A DNA stretch of 64,000 bases from Spinellus fusiger (taxonomy: Eukaryota; Mucoromycota; Mucoromycetes; Mucorales; Phycomycetaceae), in contig JALLLS010000128.1 in NCBI GenBank assembly GCA_025094145.1, positions 1 to 64,000 on the forward strand. The letters run 5' to 3'. Of this stretch, positions 32,749 to 43,539 are shown in pieces; position 1 is the stretch's first letter, and each line of letters begins with the position of its first letter. The notes beneath the pieces are model-generated. The model searched no databases, was not told where the DNA came from, and saw nothing but the letters and a program-made list of their open reading frames with translations. The translations under genes and the position numbers were made by a program.

Positions 32749-35052
32749 TTATGCAGTCATGATAACTGCAAGGTTGTAGCAAAGACTTGTGTGAAGTAGA
32801 CGTTTGATGGCCTTTGCTTCAACAGCAACCTCAGAAGGATAATGTTGTGAGTAATAATGAGACAGATATTGGCTTTGGTCTTGGGTTTTAAAGGCAAGCA
32901 CATAGTTATGCATCAATGTATACAGTTCCTTCTTGTTGAAGTAATTGGTGGATGCTAACAGAAAGTAAAGTAAGTCATTTCCTGCCCTCTCTCTTTGTTT
33001 ATTCTTTAGCATAAACTCACATATCAAATAAGGCAAAGAGTCAACAAGCAGCACCAATCTGAATTCTTCTGGTGCAGAAAATATCTTAAAAAGCTCAAGC
33101 AGTAGTGGACTCGCTTCTTCTACACGGTCCGTCTGTAATGACCATGTTCATAAATCACAGTGCTCATGTATACTTTACTTGGACTTACTCTCAGATAGTC
33201 TCTGAATTTCTCGTACAGCATTAGAAAAGCATAGGTCTTACTATCGGATAAAGCAGCAGTACGATCTTCCACAGAAACAAGTCCTTCCAATGTACCTGGA
33301 CACTTATGTTTAGCGCACAATATATATTTATAAAACAATGCCACTGTACTGCTATTACCTTGGGTTAAGAAGTTTTTCAGTACACCAGTGGCCAATACAT
33401 CAAGTTTTGCATAGTTCTTTGCACGTGCGTAGTGGAGGGTAGCTTGATATAAATCTCCATTCTGCTCACAGGTGTCTGCCATGATCTGTAGTATACAACA
33501 ACAACAAAAATGAGTTGTTATGTCTTGTACATCCAATAATTACTTTGAACAGACACCGCTGTACTTTGTTGAACTGTCTCTCTTGGCAGAATGAAAGCAG
33601 TTCTTTGGTAAAGGACACATTATCTTTTATAAAGGGATCTTTGAGAAGCTTTAGATAGAAATATAGAAACATAGATTGTGAGATGAGATATCCTCTTTTA
33701 CTGCCAACTTACATTCTCCATCCATATCTCTTTGTTAGCTCCACACACACTCAAGTAGTCAAATGCTTCATGCCACATTGAGTACTTTGATACCAAATGT
33801 TCAGCATAATCACATATCACATAATAAATGGGATCTGTGCATATCTCCACTTCTCGATCACTGTCTTTCCCGGCATCTTCATCCACCAACCATCCTGCTG
33901 CCAAAAGTAAATGACCAAGATGGGTTTCTGTCCAACTATCATTGAGTATCTCCAAAACATCACTCCAGCACTCTGTCATAATATGGTGGCATAGCTCGGT
34001 GATTTTGTCTACATCATCTGGCAATTCCACTCGTTTTGTCACCAGCGCCAGTTTGCTTTGGTTTTGGAATGGATCATTGTAAAGCAATAGACCCATAAGA
34101 TTCTCAGGGAAGGTGCTTGTCTTGATGATTGTTTCCTCGTCTCCTGCAAGAATATTGAGAATAACACCAAGAGTATCATTGGTATTGATGTATGTATAGT
34201 TCTGACAAACTTCCTGACACTGTCTATGCCATGCATGCCATTTCTCTTTCACACACCCATGTGTGGTTGATGAGAACAGGCTTGGCATAGTGTGAAGGAG
34301 CTGGATGACTTGTTGTACTTGTGCCTGAGGTTCGCGTGGTAGGGTAGAGACACAGGATTTTAATAAAACCAAAGCTTCTTCAAAGTCGCCTCGTAAAAGA
34401 AGTCTTTTGGTGGATGAGTTTCACGTCCTTTTTGCTTTCTTTCTTTCTTTTCTCTTACAATTGCTATTGTTTCTATTTCATTACCTGCAAATAAGATGGC
34501 CTTGAGGCAAGGTCTCCTTTATTCTGTGTGCATTGGCTTTTGTTGTTTTCTCATCATCATCTACTTATAGTAAAAGACAAAGGAAAAGTCCAAGGTGAGG
34601 ATATATCATGCCTTGGAAGTGTCTGTAGAATACTTACTAATGGGCCATACTCCATTCAACCACTCACACACCTTTAGAACAAAAGGAGTAGCCTCACTTA
34701 CTGGGAAATATAATAGCTCACATAGTTCCCATAAGTGCAATACACTGGAAAGATGATTAATGAATGCATCTTCTTTATCTTCCTATAGCACAATGTTAAT
34801 GGAGATTCAGAAAGTCCAATTGAACTCACCTTGGATAAATGGTTAATATATCCCCTCAAGAGATCAGTGTATTCACCAGCATAGCTTGATAGTCTTGCTT
34901 TTCTAATGTACAGTTAAGTCTTCAAGTGTCTTTATCTTCATCTCAACCTACTCTCTTATACTCAACGTAGCAGCAAACAGTGACATTGTAGCCTTGCTTG
35001 ATGCTCTCAAGTCGTGTATCTTCTTAAAGATAGCATGAGAGGCCTCATAAAA
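32749..35052 (-). CDS. NUP85: Nucleoporin Nup85 (Y-complex), N-terminal exon(s) not resolved
   Basis: Structural subunit of the Nup107-160 (Y) complex of the nuclear pore. Exons (complement): 35052-34962, 34897-34830, 34782-34638, 34563-34485, 34403-33713, 33648-33544, 33485-33189, 33132-32749. All junctions are GT-AG and in phase, giving 619 residues; human Nup85 has 656. Alpha-helical blocks align with animal Nup85 in order: SVLHLWELCELLYF, LLLRGDFEEALVLLKS, NILAGDEETI then GLLLYNDPF, WSDVLEILND, FNKVQRCLFKIMADTCEQNG, YEKFRDYLR, VEEASPLLLELFKIF, and the C-terminal RLLHTSLCYNLAVIMTA. About 40-80 N-terminal residues (first propeller blade) must lie upstream of 35052 but I could not place them. 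Exon 35052 starts in phase 0, and so does the end of the acidic gene's last exon, so a fusion cannot be ruled out. Confidence 0.88.
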
Positions 35053-35299
35053 CTATAAACACACACACTGTATCAGCCAACGATTGGCTGTCATTAAGCT
35101 TGTTTCTTTTCCTTGCCTCTCTTTCATTGGTGGGCCCTTTCTCCTCATGCAAGGAAACAAAGGTGTGGTACAACTCGTAACGCTAAAGAATAAAGTCTTT
35201 GAGAAACCTTTTCACGAGTCAAATGTAGAATTGTACCCCCCTTTATATATATATATATATTCTATTATTGTTGCCTACCTCTTTACTGTTATCAGAAAG
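35053..35299 (-). other. Spacer or missing 5' part of Nup85
   Basis: It contains an (AT)n run followed by AAAG on the minus strand at about 35262-35243, which could be a TATA element, and two ATG codons (near 35139 and 35123) without a convincing splice path into the exon at 35052. Confidence 0.4.
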
Positions 35300-37902
35300 C
35301 TAATCAACATTGATAATTAGTAGATGCATCCGTGTTGTTGTAATTACCTCATCACCACTCTCTGTGCCCGATTGTAGGCTAACTTGTGATAATTCATCAG
35401 AATCATGGTGTGTAAAGTCAGTATCACTTTCAAAATCAAACTCTTCTATTGTATTGAACATTTCATCCTCTTCTTCCATTTCTTCTTCATCATCGTTGGA
35501 TCTGCTTTCTGTTGCCTCATCATCAGTAATATAGGCTTGTTCAGTTGTATCATTGCCAGAAACAGGTGCAGTGAATGAAGCAGGATTCTCTACTGTGGAA
35601 CAAAGACCCTCAAGTGCTCCACTCTCCAAAGAATCAACATTCACTGCCAAAAAGGACGAGGACTGCATAGGAGTGTACATAGGATCCTCTATGGATTCTT
35701 CTGAGACTCTAGTTTTGACATAGGGTAAGGCTGAAGAGTCAAGTTCCTCTGGCATCATTTCACAAAGGTGTAGTTGATTCTCAGAAGTGACACTGCTAAC
35801 CGTAGACCCACGCTCAGATGCAAGGAATTTGCTATCCCATAGCTTGGACCATAAGGCACTCTCGTGTTCCTCCATGTCTTTTGTCTGTGGTGTCATCTTC
35901 TGTGAAGAGATCACTGGTAAATGAGAAGGGTCAGTCTGAAATAATTCCCCCTCTTCCCAGCATGGGTTGAGTAGTTCCTGATATTGATGACTGTGAACAG
36001 GTATAGAATCAGCAGTCTTGCTTGAGCTTAATTGTATGCTGTCCGTAATATCATGTGTCTTATACCCAATTTGTTTTTTAATGAGCTCCTTAGCAGAGTC
36101 ATTAACAGCGTCATCAACAGACTGGAGAATAGCTTCTCTATTGAGTTGTTCAGCAGACAAGTCCATAGGCTTAAGAGTATGTTCTTTGTTGAGTTCATCG
36201 ACAGGTGCCCCAATGGGTATATCAATAGGTGCTTGGATGGATTCTTCTACAGGCACCTCAACAGACTCTGCTGTAGCTTCTTGCATACTTTCTTCTTCAT
36301 GGGTCTGAATAGACTCTTCTGAGGGCACTTTGACAGTCTCTTCAGCAGGTACTTCAATAGATGTAGAATCAACTTTTGTGGGTTCCTCTTCTGTTGGTCT
36401 ATCCGTTGATTCCTTTTCTATTGTATGTGCATCAGTGGTATCCAGTTCTAATGTTTTATCCGCCGATGTTTCTTCCATAGTCCCCTTCAAAGAAGCATTC
36501 ACTGTTTCAGAGTCTACACTGTCATTTAGTGCATGAGGATCTTCCACTTTTAAAGTGTCTTCAAGTACTTGTACTGTATCCATGGTAGGAGTTGCTAGAA
36601 TATCAAACTGGTTCTCATGCTCAAGTTCATTCCTATCTACAGAAGATGTCTTATCCAATGGCATGGTGATATGGTGTTTCTTTGAGGGTGTAATCCACTC
36701 TTCACTCGAATGCTCTGTCAATGATTTAGTGTCCTCCAAGGACTTTGGCTGTTCCTCAAGAGTGTCCTGAACAATAGACTCTTCCTTAAGATGGATGGTA
36801 GCCAAGGGATCATTGGACTGTGGTGGATCCACAATAGATGTTTCCTTGTCTGCTTCAGTGTCTGCTTCAGTGTCTTTGATAGAACCACTCTCATCAATAA
36901 CTCCAGGTGATTCTGTGCTTATGCATGATACCTCCTTCAATGCTGATGGTTCAGGACTCTCCTTCTCAGCTGGTCCATTCTCCTCTAAAGTTGTTCTCAT
37001 GGCTTGATAGGATGATGTTTCATTATGGTAGGTTGTTGGTGCAGCACTGATAGATCTGTCAGCACTTGTATTCATATCCAACAGACGGTCCTGTTTATCT
37101 TGAGAGTGTGAACTCACTTGAACAGGATGAGTATCAGGCTCAGTCTCTCCTTCTGTTGGCTCAAAATTGGTATTTCCACTCAATACATCTTCTTCCATCT
37201 CAATCTCAATCTCAATCTCTTCTGGCTTTGTGTTCATGTTGTTGTTCGACCCACTCTTTGATTCTCCCTCTGATTCTCCCTCTGATTCTGTCTGCTTAAT
37301 ATCAATTGTCAGAAGAGAGTCGCTCTCTGACTCTGTTTCTCTCTCTAGAAGGGAATAGGAACTGCTTTCGAGTAGACTGTTCATCTCTTCAGGGAAGCTT
37401 TCGTCCAGAATATTATCCACCTTCTCCTCAGAGCAAGTTAGTCTGTCTAGGGCTGTCTCTGGTGTTGTGGATTGTTCTTTTGCAGTGTCTGTCTCTATCT
37501 CTGTTTCTGTCTCTGTTTCTGTTTCTGTCTCTGTTTCTGTCTCTGTTTCTGTTTCTATCTCTATCTCTACCTCTGTCTGTGGTGTTGCTTTTAGTGTTGG
37601 TTCATGACGAGACTATAGTGTCCATAGTCATAAGTTATCCAAGTCCATTCCTCAGTCTTACTTTTATATTCTCATGATCACTCTCTTGGGTGGTTGTGGG
37701 TGTGCTTTGGCTGTGAGTTAGTTGTTGATCGACTGTTTCTAAAGGAGTGTGTTTGTGTTTATTTAGCTGTGTTCTCTCTCTCTCTTTCATCCATCTACTT
37801 ACCACTCTCTTTTGCACTAGGTGTTGTTGTGGTAGAAGACGTGTGTGGCTCTGTGGTGCCATGCTTCTTTGCCTTTGCCTTTGCCTTTGATTTCTTGCCC
37901 AT
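35300..37902 (-). CDS. Large acidic, Glu/Ser/Thr-rich protein of unknown function
   Basis: Exons (complement): 37902-37803, 37738-37662, and 37612-35300; phases agree, for about 829 residues. It starts MGKKSKAKAKAKKHG, a lysine-rich head. A hexanucleotide repeat coding (ET)n/(EI)n follows at 37570-37480, then a long acidic, probably disordered body with repeated patterns (EEPTKVDSTSIEVPAEE, VPVEESIQAPIDIP). The tail ends in an Asp/Glu stretch (NDDEEEMEEEDEMF). I recognise no domain; short ordered-looking pieces are EEWITPSKKHH, NQFDILA and ALWSKLWDSKFL. A good donor (GTAATT) sits at 35347 after GDE in phase 0, so the last 16 codons may be intron and the protein could continue into Nup85. Function cannot be assigned. 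Confidence 0.7.
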
Positions 37903-38881
37903 GGTCGTTCAACAAGAATCACTTCACTGAACGCGTTTGTGACTATTTTATTTTCTCTTGCTTGTCATTCTATCAAATATTTCCATGCATTTGCTCTTTT
38001 GTGGATAAAAGTCACGTGAACTAGAGAGGACAGCGGGTGATGAAGCAATGCTTTGGAGAGAAAGAGAAGAGGGAGGATTCTGGAGGCTGTGTATCAATAT
38101 CCTAAGGCTGTATGTTTTTTATATTTTATATTTTATATTTTATATTTTATATTTTATTTTCATAATGAAAAAGAAAGTAGGAATAGAAGAGTATGTTGCT
38201 CCCTGTGAATTGCTTTTCCCTTGTCCCTGGTGGGAAGAAAGCCTTCTTTGTCTTTCTTCTCTTGTGGGTAGGGTCCTAGGAGAATGCCAGTCATTTAATA
38301 GACATCTATAGAAGAATAGCTCTTGATGGACAGATAGAGAACACACAGGACAAAGGACAGCATGACGCCAACACCACCAATGCATTCGCAGGGCTAGAGG
38401 TCCATCTGTACACTGAACACATGCATTGGCAGTGTTGACTATTTTAGGAGAGACAGTGGAGGGTGAAAGCAGAATGTCAAGTCACGTCTATTCTCCACTG
38501 TTACTGCACATCTGAATGGAGTCACTTTCTTACTGTCTCAAGGGTTAACTCAATTCATACGTGTGACTTGAGTATAGCCTACGATTGGAAACATTGCCAT
38601 TGTTGGAGGGAAGGTTCGTCATAGCAAGTCTCTATATTTATGTTTATATTATATTCTTTTTATATTCTTTTTATCTCTCCCCAAAACAGTATAATTCTGT
38701 AGCCAATCACTGCTGCTGCTGTCTCGGACTCTATTCATGCGATTGGGTGTTTGTTTGTGGCACAGAAAAGATCCACGCTGGAAAGAACAGAAAGTGTCAA
38801 GTGAAAGACTTGGCACTTTTCATGTGACTCCTACGCTTAAAACCACACTAACACTGTGGGGCTAAGGACAGCACAGCAGCC
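37903..38881. other. Intergenic region between divergent genes
   Basis: Holds the promoter region of the acidic-protein gene (left) and of the WW-domain gene (right). A (TATTT)n run lies at 38117-38158. No coding region is supported. Confidence 0.65.
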
Positions 38882-38889
38882 TATAAAAG
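38882..38889 (+). promoter_or_regulatory. TATA box of the WW-domain gene
   Basis: TATAAAAG about 121 bp before the start codon at 39010, followed by a purine-rich leader. Confidence 0.6.
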
Positions 38890-39009
38890 AAGGCGGTTTT
38901 CTAGTGTAAAAAAAAGAAAAAGAAAAAGAAAAAAAGAGATCAACACATAAAACGCACAGAAAGACGTCTTTTTCTTCTTCTTCCTTTTTCTTCTATAGTA
39001 TAGACAGCA

Positions 39010-39603
39010 ATGGGATTATTTTCAAGATCAAAGAATTCAGTGGCACCCCCTGCGTATACTGAGAAGCCTACTCTGCAGCAGAGTCCAAGAAACAGCCATG
39101 GCATGTATGCTCCTCCACCCATGCCACAAGAACGTACAAATCCAGACAGTCGATCTCTTCCTCAAGGCTGGATCAGTCAGTACGATCCTTCTTCGGGAAA
39201 GTTCTTCTATGTGTACGAACCAACGGCACTAAGACAATGGCAGCACCCTTCAGATGTCACCCGAGGAGAAAACAGCTCTTATACAGCACAACAGCCACAG
39301 CAAGGCTATTATCCCACACAACAGCAACAGCCCATGCCCTATGCCCAACCACAGCAGTCGAGAATGGGTGGTATAAATGGACTTCGCCCTGGTGGGGGTG
39401 GTATGGGATTAGGCACAGGTCTAGCAGCAGGAGGTGCCGGTCTCTTGGGAGGTGTTTTGCTTGGATCTGCCCTGTCTGACATGCATCATCCAGATGTTGT
39501 GAATAATAACTACTATGACACAAATGGCGACTATGGAGGCGGTTATGGAGGCGGTTATGGTGGGGATTATGGTGGAGGCGACTTTGGTGGAGACTTCTTC
39601 TAG
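39010..39603 (+). CDS. WWM1: WW-domain protein, Wwm1-like
   Basis: Intronless, 197 residues. A proline-rich start leads into one WW domain at about 49-81 (LPQGWISQYDPSSGKFFYVY, ending QWQHP). WW domains bind Pro-rich (PPxY-like) peptides. A Gln/Tyr/Pro-rich linker follows, then a glycine-rich hydrophobic segment (GLGTGLAAGGAGLLGGVLLG), a VVNNNYYD motif, and a GGY/GGD-repeat acidic tail ending FGGDFF. The whole layout, including the LLGG segment and the NNYY motif before a Gly/Asp tail, matches yeast Wwm1, whose overexpression toxicity is suppressed by the metacaspase. The hydrophobic Gly-rich segment is degenerate enough that membrane insertion is unsure. Confidence 0.88.
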   Translation: MGLFSRSKNSVAPPAYTEKPTLQQSPRNSHGMYAPPPMPQERTNPDSRSLPQGWISQYDPSSGKFFYVYEPTALRQWQHPSDVTRGENSSYTAQQPQQGYYPTQQQQPMPYAQPQQSRMGGINGLRPGGGGMGLGTGLAAGGAGLLGGVLLGSALSDMHHPDVVNNNYYDTNGDYGGGYGGGYGGDYGGGDFGGDFF

Positions 39604-39818
39604 GCCCAGATATTGTACATTGTAAATAGAAACTGTATGCTGAGTAATCCGCCCTACTCACTCTAATAATAAAGAATAAATCCAATGCGTTTATACTTTG
39701 GCATTAGGAGATGTCTAGTTTAATAGGATAGGAAGGTGTATCTAAATAGGAGCCCATAGTATCTCAAAGAAGGATCCTTTTCTCTTTCTTTCTTTCTTTC
39801 TTTCTCTTTCTTTCTATT
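39604..39818. other. Convergent 3' spacer with (TTTC)n
   Basis: Contains an AATAAA at about 39668-39676 for the WW gene and a (TTTC)n tract at 39781-39815 before the carrier stop codon. Confidence 0.6.
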
Positions 39819-40900
39819 TTACACAGGTGGAATCAGTCCAAGGACATGTTCATACACTAGGAAATTGAGTGAGTGAATAGGAAAGGCACGAATCAATGTA
39901 ATGTTCAGGCCTTTGTACAGGCCTCGAATGCCTTCACGACGCACAATCTCTGACGCATACTCCCGGAATCCCTTGGCCTTTGACTTGAGAACATCCCTCT
40001 GCACTACTGACTTCACAAGATCCACAGGAAACACCACCAGCCAGCTAAACACACCACAAAACCCACCCGCCAAGAAGTGGGTCAATGGTCCAGATCCACC
40101 CAACTGACCACCTGAGACCATGAATTTGATGGACTCATAAGAGGCAAAGTAGATGCTTGTTCCTAATGTATCTCTGCCTAGATAAAGTCAATGGACGCAT
40201 GTTCTCCCCGCAACGCTTCTTATAGAATAGATACCAGAATGAAGACGCACGCCTGTCCATAGTCCAAGAAATCCTCTTTGCTGTATGATCTGCTGTACTG
40301 CATAAAGACTGGAGGAACGGACAGGAGCACTGCCTTGACCCATCACAGCTGCTTCCTTCATCGTCATGTGTTCTAATTGCCGCTGTATCTTAACGAGTTC
40401 CAATGGACAGCTGAGAAGAGCAATAAAGGCACCACACACACCACCGCTGAGACCTGATAAAGCCATCATAGAAGGCAATGTAGTGCCATGAAGACCCTGT
40501 GCACGTAGCTGTCGTTTTGATGTTTCGTAGATGGAGAAGGAGGCTGATTTGATGATACTGACAGTAATCAAGGGAGGGATCATGCCTAGAGTATCGACAA
40601 ATGATCAAAAAAGAAAGATCAAAAAGATCAAAAAGAAGAGTACCTCGAAAGAACCCTCGAGCACCTTCTTCTTGAAAGGTGATTTTAAGACAAGAAAGGA
40701 CGGAGGAGTAGTGGTGGGTCTGCATTCTTGTCTTGATAGAGTCAAACTGTTGTAATATACATATATACATATATACATATGTATGTATGGATGTGCGTGT
40801 ATACAGATGGGTGAGTTTGGGTGGTGGATAGGACTAGTAGTAAGAGTCAAGTTACCGGGAAACCAGCCAGTACAGACACCATGGCTGCACTTGAGGCTGC
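39819..40900 (-). CDS. Mitochondrial carrier (SLC25 family), substrate unknown
   Basis: Six-helix inner-membrane solute carrier of three repeats. Exons (complement): about 40900-40856, 40746-40644, 40585-40235, 40177-39819; phases agree. Each repeat has the signature P-x-[DE]-x-x-[KR]: GFP-FDSIKTRMQ (split by an intron between Pro and Phe), CPLELVKIQRQ, and FPVDLVKSVVQ. Each is followed by a G-rich second motif: EEGARGFFRGMIPPL, RGFLGLWTGVRLHSGRDTLG, REGIRGLYKGLNITLIRAFP. Helix 4 carries RDTLGTSIYFASYE. I cannot name the substrate from these motifs; it is not an ADP/ATP or citrate carrier by its helix contacts. The first codons are unresolved: the open frame upstream of TVTAASSAAM has no ATG, so a further 5' exon likely ends near 40970 (donor GTGAGT). 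Confidence 0.85.
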
Positions 40901-41316
40901 AGTGACAGTTCTATGCTCTGTCGACAAGGCATAAGTACAACTTTATCCACAGACTCACTTCCACACTCTAGAAAGGAGAACGAAGCCCCAAACCTCTTAA
41001 AACACTCATTAGCTTTTGTCGTACATTGGCAACGTCAGGCTGGTTGTCTATCTCGGGCCCCTGGTGTGTAAACGGTTCACTGTGCTTGTGTTAATCCAGC
41101 TCATTTTTTTTTTAAAAAAAGAAATAAAAAACTTGTACTTAAGATTCTCGGAGGCCATGTTTGCTGGGACAAGAGTGCATTCAACCACAGGAGACAAAAC
41201 CCAGGCTGTGGAACTGGAAGAAAGCAAAACAGAGGCAAGCAAGGAGCGGGGCAAAGATCAGCCACTCATCTCAGAAAAGAGGAACCACCCTAGGGGACCA
41301 TACAGACTCTTGTTGA

Positions 41317-43283
41317 ATGCCCGACAATGAAGACCATGACGCGATGGACACCTTCCAAGATGACACAACAACAGATCCTTGGAAATGTGAAAAAGACACT
41401 GTTCCTCAGACACAGTCACGGTGTCTCGTCCTTAAGGGAGTTTAGGAAAATAGCTCTGAGCCAGTTTACACCTCTTGAGGAGCTCTGCCGTGTCGTATCA
41501 CTACAACAAGTACCTGTAGCATACATTAAGCACTGTGTAGAGAAAGATACTTCACAACAATTTGAATTAAGTAGTAATGAGCTTGAGATTCGACTAGTAT
41601 ATCTGGATCCAGACGATCAATCCTTAGAGACAGATCCTTATGGCGACACAACGACTGAGCTATTGCATAAAGTAGTGGTGCCTATAACAGAATCAGCAGC
41701 CCCAACAGATAAAGTGGTCTCGACAGAAGAAGTCCCTGTAACAGAAGTCCCTGTAACAGAACCAATATCTCCAGCAACATCTCCAAAAACACCTACATCT
41801 ACCACTACCACTGCCACTGCCACTGCCACTGCCGCTACACCCACACCTAGTGTCTACTTTCGACCTTACCAAGTGAGTTTTATAAATAAACATCCTACAA
41901 GCAACTTGACAGATACGTCTCTTGCTGATACAGACATTCTACCAACACCATCTACAGCAGTGGCACCTGTTTATTATGAAAATGGCAAATTTTACTGTGA
42001 CGATATTGCTGGAGAAGAGGCACGCCAAGACAGACCTTCCATGAGAGTACCTGACTACGAAAGAGTCTTTATGGATCCACTGGGCTATGACAGCCTCCAA
42101 TGGACAAAGTAGGTAAAAGGAAAAAGGAAAAAGAAAAAAAGAAAAGAAAACCACCTCTTGTCCAGCCCTACTTATGCATCCCACCTAGGTTTAGTAGTGC
42201 CCCCTTTCCTTCCAGTCGTGTTTGTTGGAACTGTGATAGTGAAGACCACCAGCTCTCAGACTGCCCTGAGAAGCGTAATCAAGCCAAGATACGGGAGAAC
42301 AGCAAAAGGCACCGGGAATCCCATCCCTCCAAAGGTTTATTTGATACAGAAGAAGCAGGGGAGTCCAGTGTGGCCTCTTTTGAACCTGGAAAACTGTCAG
42401 AGAGTCTGAAAAAGGCATTGGGCATGGCACACAGGGACAGTGAGCCTCAGTATTACAGGAACATGAGGATGTATGGGTACCCTCCTGGTTACATGGGATC
42501 AGGTAAACAAGCAGATAGGGAGAAAAAAAAAAGAAAAAAAAGAAAAGAAAAAAAAGAAGCATAAAGTGTTTTTATTTTCTATTTATTTATTATTAAAAAG
42601 AGTTCTAATGTTAAGTAATCTTATTAGAGCCTATCAAAGGGGTGAGTCAATTACCCATTACAAAAGAATCCGTGATATTTGAAGAGATTCCACTGCTAAA
42701 AGTGTATGATGATGAAGAGCCTTCTGAGGAAGAAGAATCTCCCAAGAAAAGAATAAAGACAGACACGAAGGACACTCCAGTTTCCACTGACAAGAAGCAT
42801 GTACGCTTGGTAGATTATCAAGGATTGGATCTTTATGAACATGGATCAAATGAACAGCCACCCTACCAGCATGGCTATAAACATGAACAGCAATACTCCT
42901 ACTACCAGCCGGAATATCTTCCACCTCCTCAGATACAGTATTATCAGCAACCCTACCCACCCTACCCACCCTACCCACAAGCCTATCCTCCTCCTCAAAT
43001 GCAGTATCCACCTTCTACTTGGGAATACCCACACATGTCAGAACATGAATATGCTGCTATGAATGAAGCCTATAGATATACACCAGGATCCACAGAATAT
43101 TATCAGGGTTATTCTTATCCAACCCTTCCTTCTGACACTGCTCCATACGCTATGCATTCACAAACAGAATCCTTTAAAGAACCCACACCCATCACACCTG
43201 CTGTTTCTTCCACCCCACATGGTGTCTCTGATGATGAAGACATGGACATATCAGACGATGAAGATAAAGAAGGTGAAATTTAA
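41317..43283 (+). CDS. ZCCHC8-like protein: CCHC zinc knuckle plus PSP domain
   Basis: In animals ZCCHC8 scaffolds the NEXT complex, which feeds nuclear RNAs to the exosome. Model: 41317-41386, 41454-42108, 42189-42502, 42628-43283 (GT-AG, phases closed, 564 residues). A start at the ATG 41327 without the first intron is equally open, so the N-terminus is uncertain. Around residue 250 is the knuckle CWNCDSEDHQLSDC (C-X2-C-X4-H-X4-C). A PSP domain follows (FEPGKLSESLKKALGM, PQYYRNMRMYGYPPGYM), the same pairing and spacing as in ZCCHC8. The N-terminal half has a Thr/Ala-rich repeat (TTTTATATATAA). The C-terminal half is Pro/Tyr-rich (YQQPYPPYPPYPQAYPPP) and ends in an acidic motif DDEDMDISDDEDKE. 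The promoter region is shared with the divergent carrier gene. Confidence 0.82.
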
Positions 43284-43539
43284 AGAAAAGTAAAGAAAAG
43301 TAAAAAAGTAAAAAAGAAGGAAACATGCTTGTATTTGACAATGAATGAATAAAGCTTTCTTGAACCAACTTATTCCATTAGTATCAAGATTAAATTAAAT
43401 AGACATATATTTCTAAAAATGTGAATGTAGGATGTTTTAAGTGGTAGTGGACAGATATATAGAAAAGAGTCTATCTATCTATCTATCTATAAGAAATAAG
43501 AAATAATAGCCATTCTATAAAGAAAGACATATTCTACCT

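Noticed and set aside
35084..35320. Plus-strand frame (GGPFLLMQGNKGVVQLVTL) between Nup85 and the acidic gene
   Set aside because: Short, runs into an AT repeat, no splice signals or recognised similarity; judged a chance frame.
41157..41330. Frame starting at ATG 41157 as first exon of the ZCCHC8-like gene
   Set aside because: It ends in a stop overlapping the next ATG and I see no donor that would join it in phase; it lies in the divergent promoter region.
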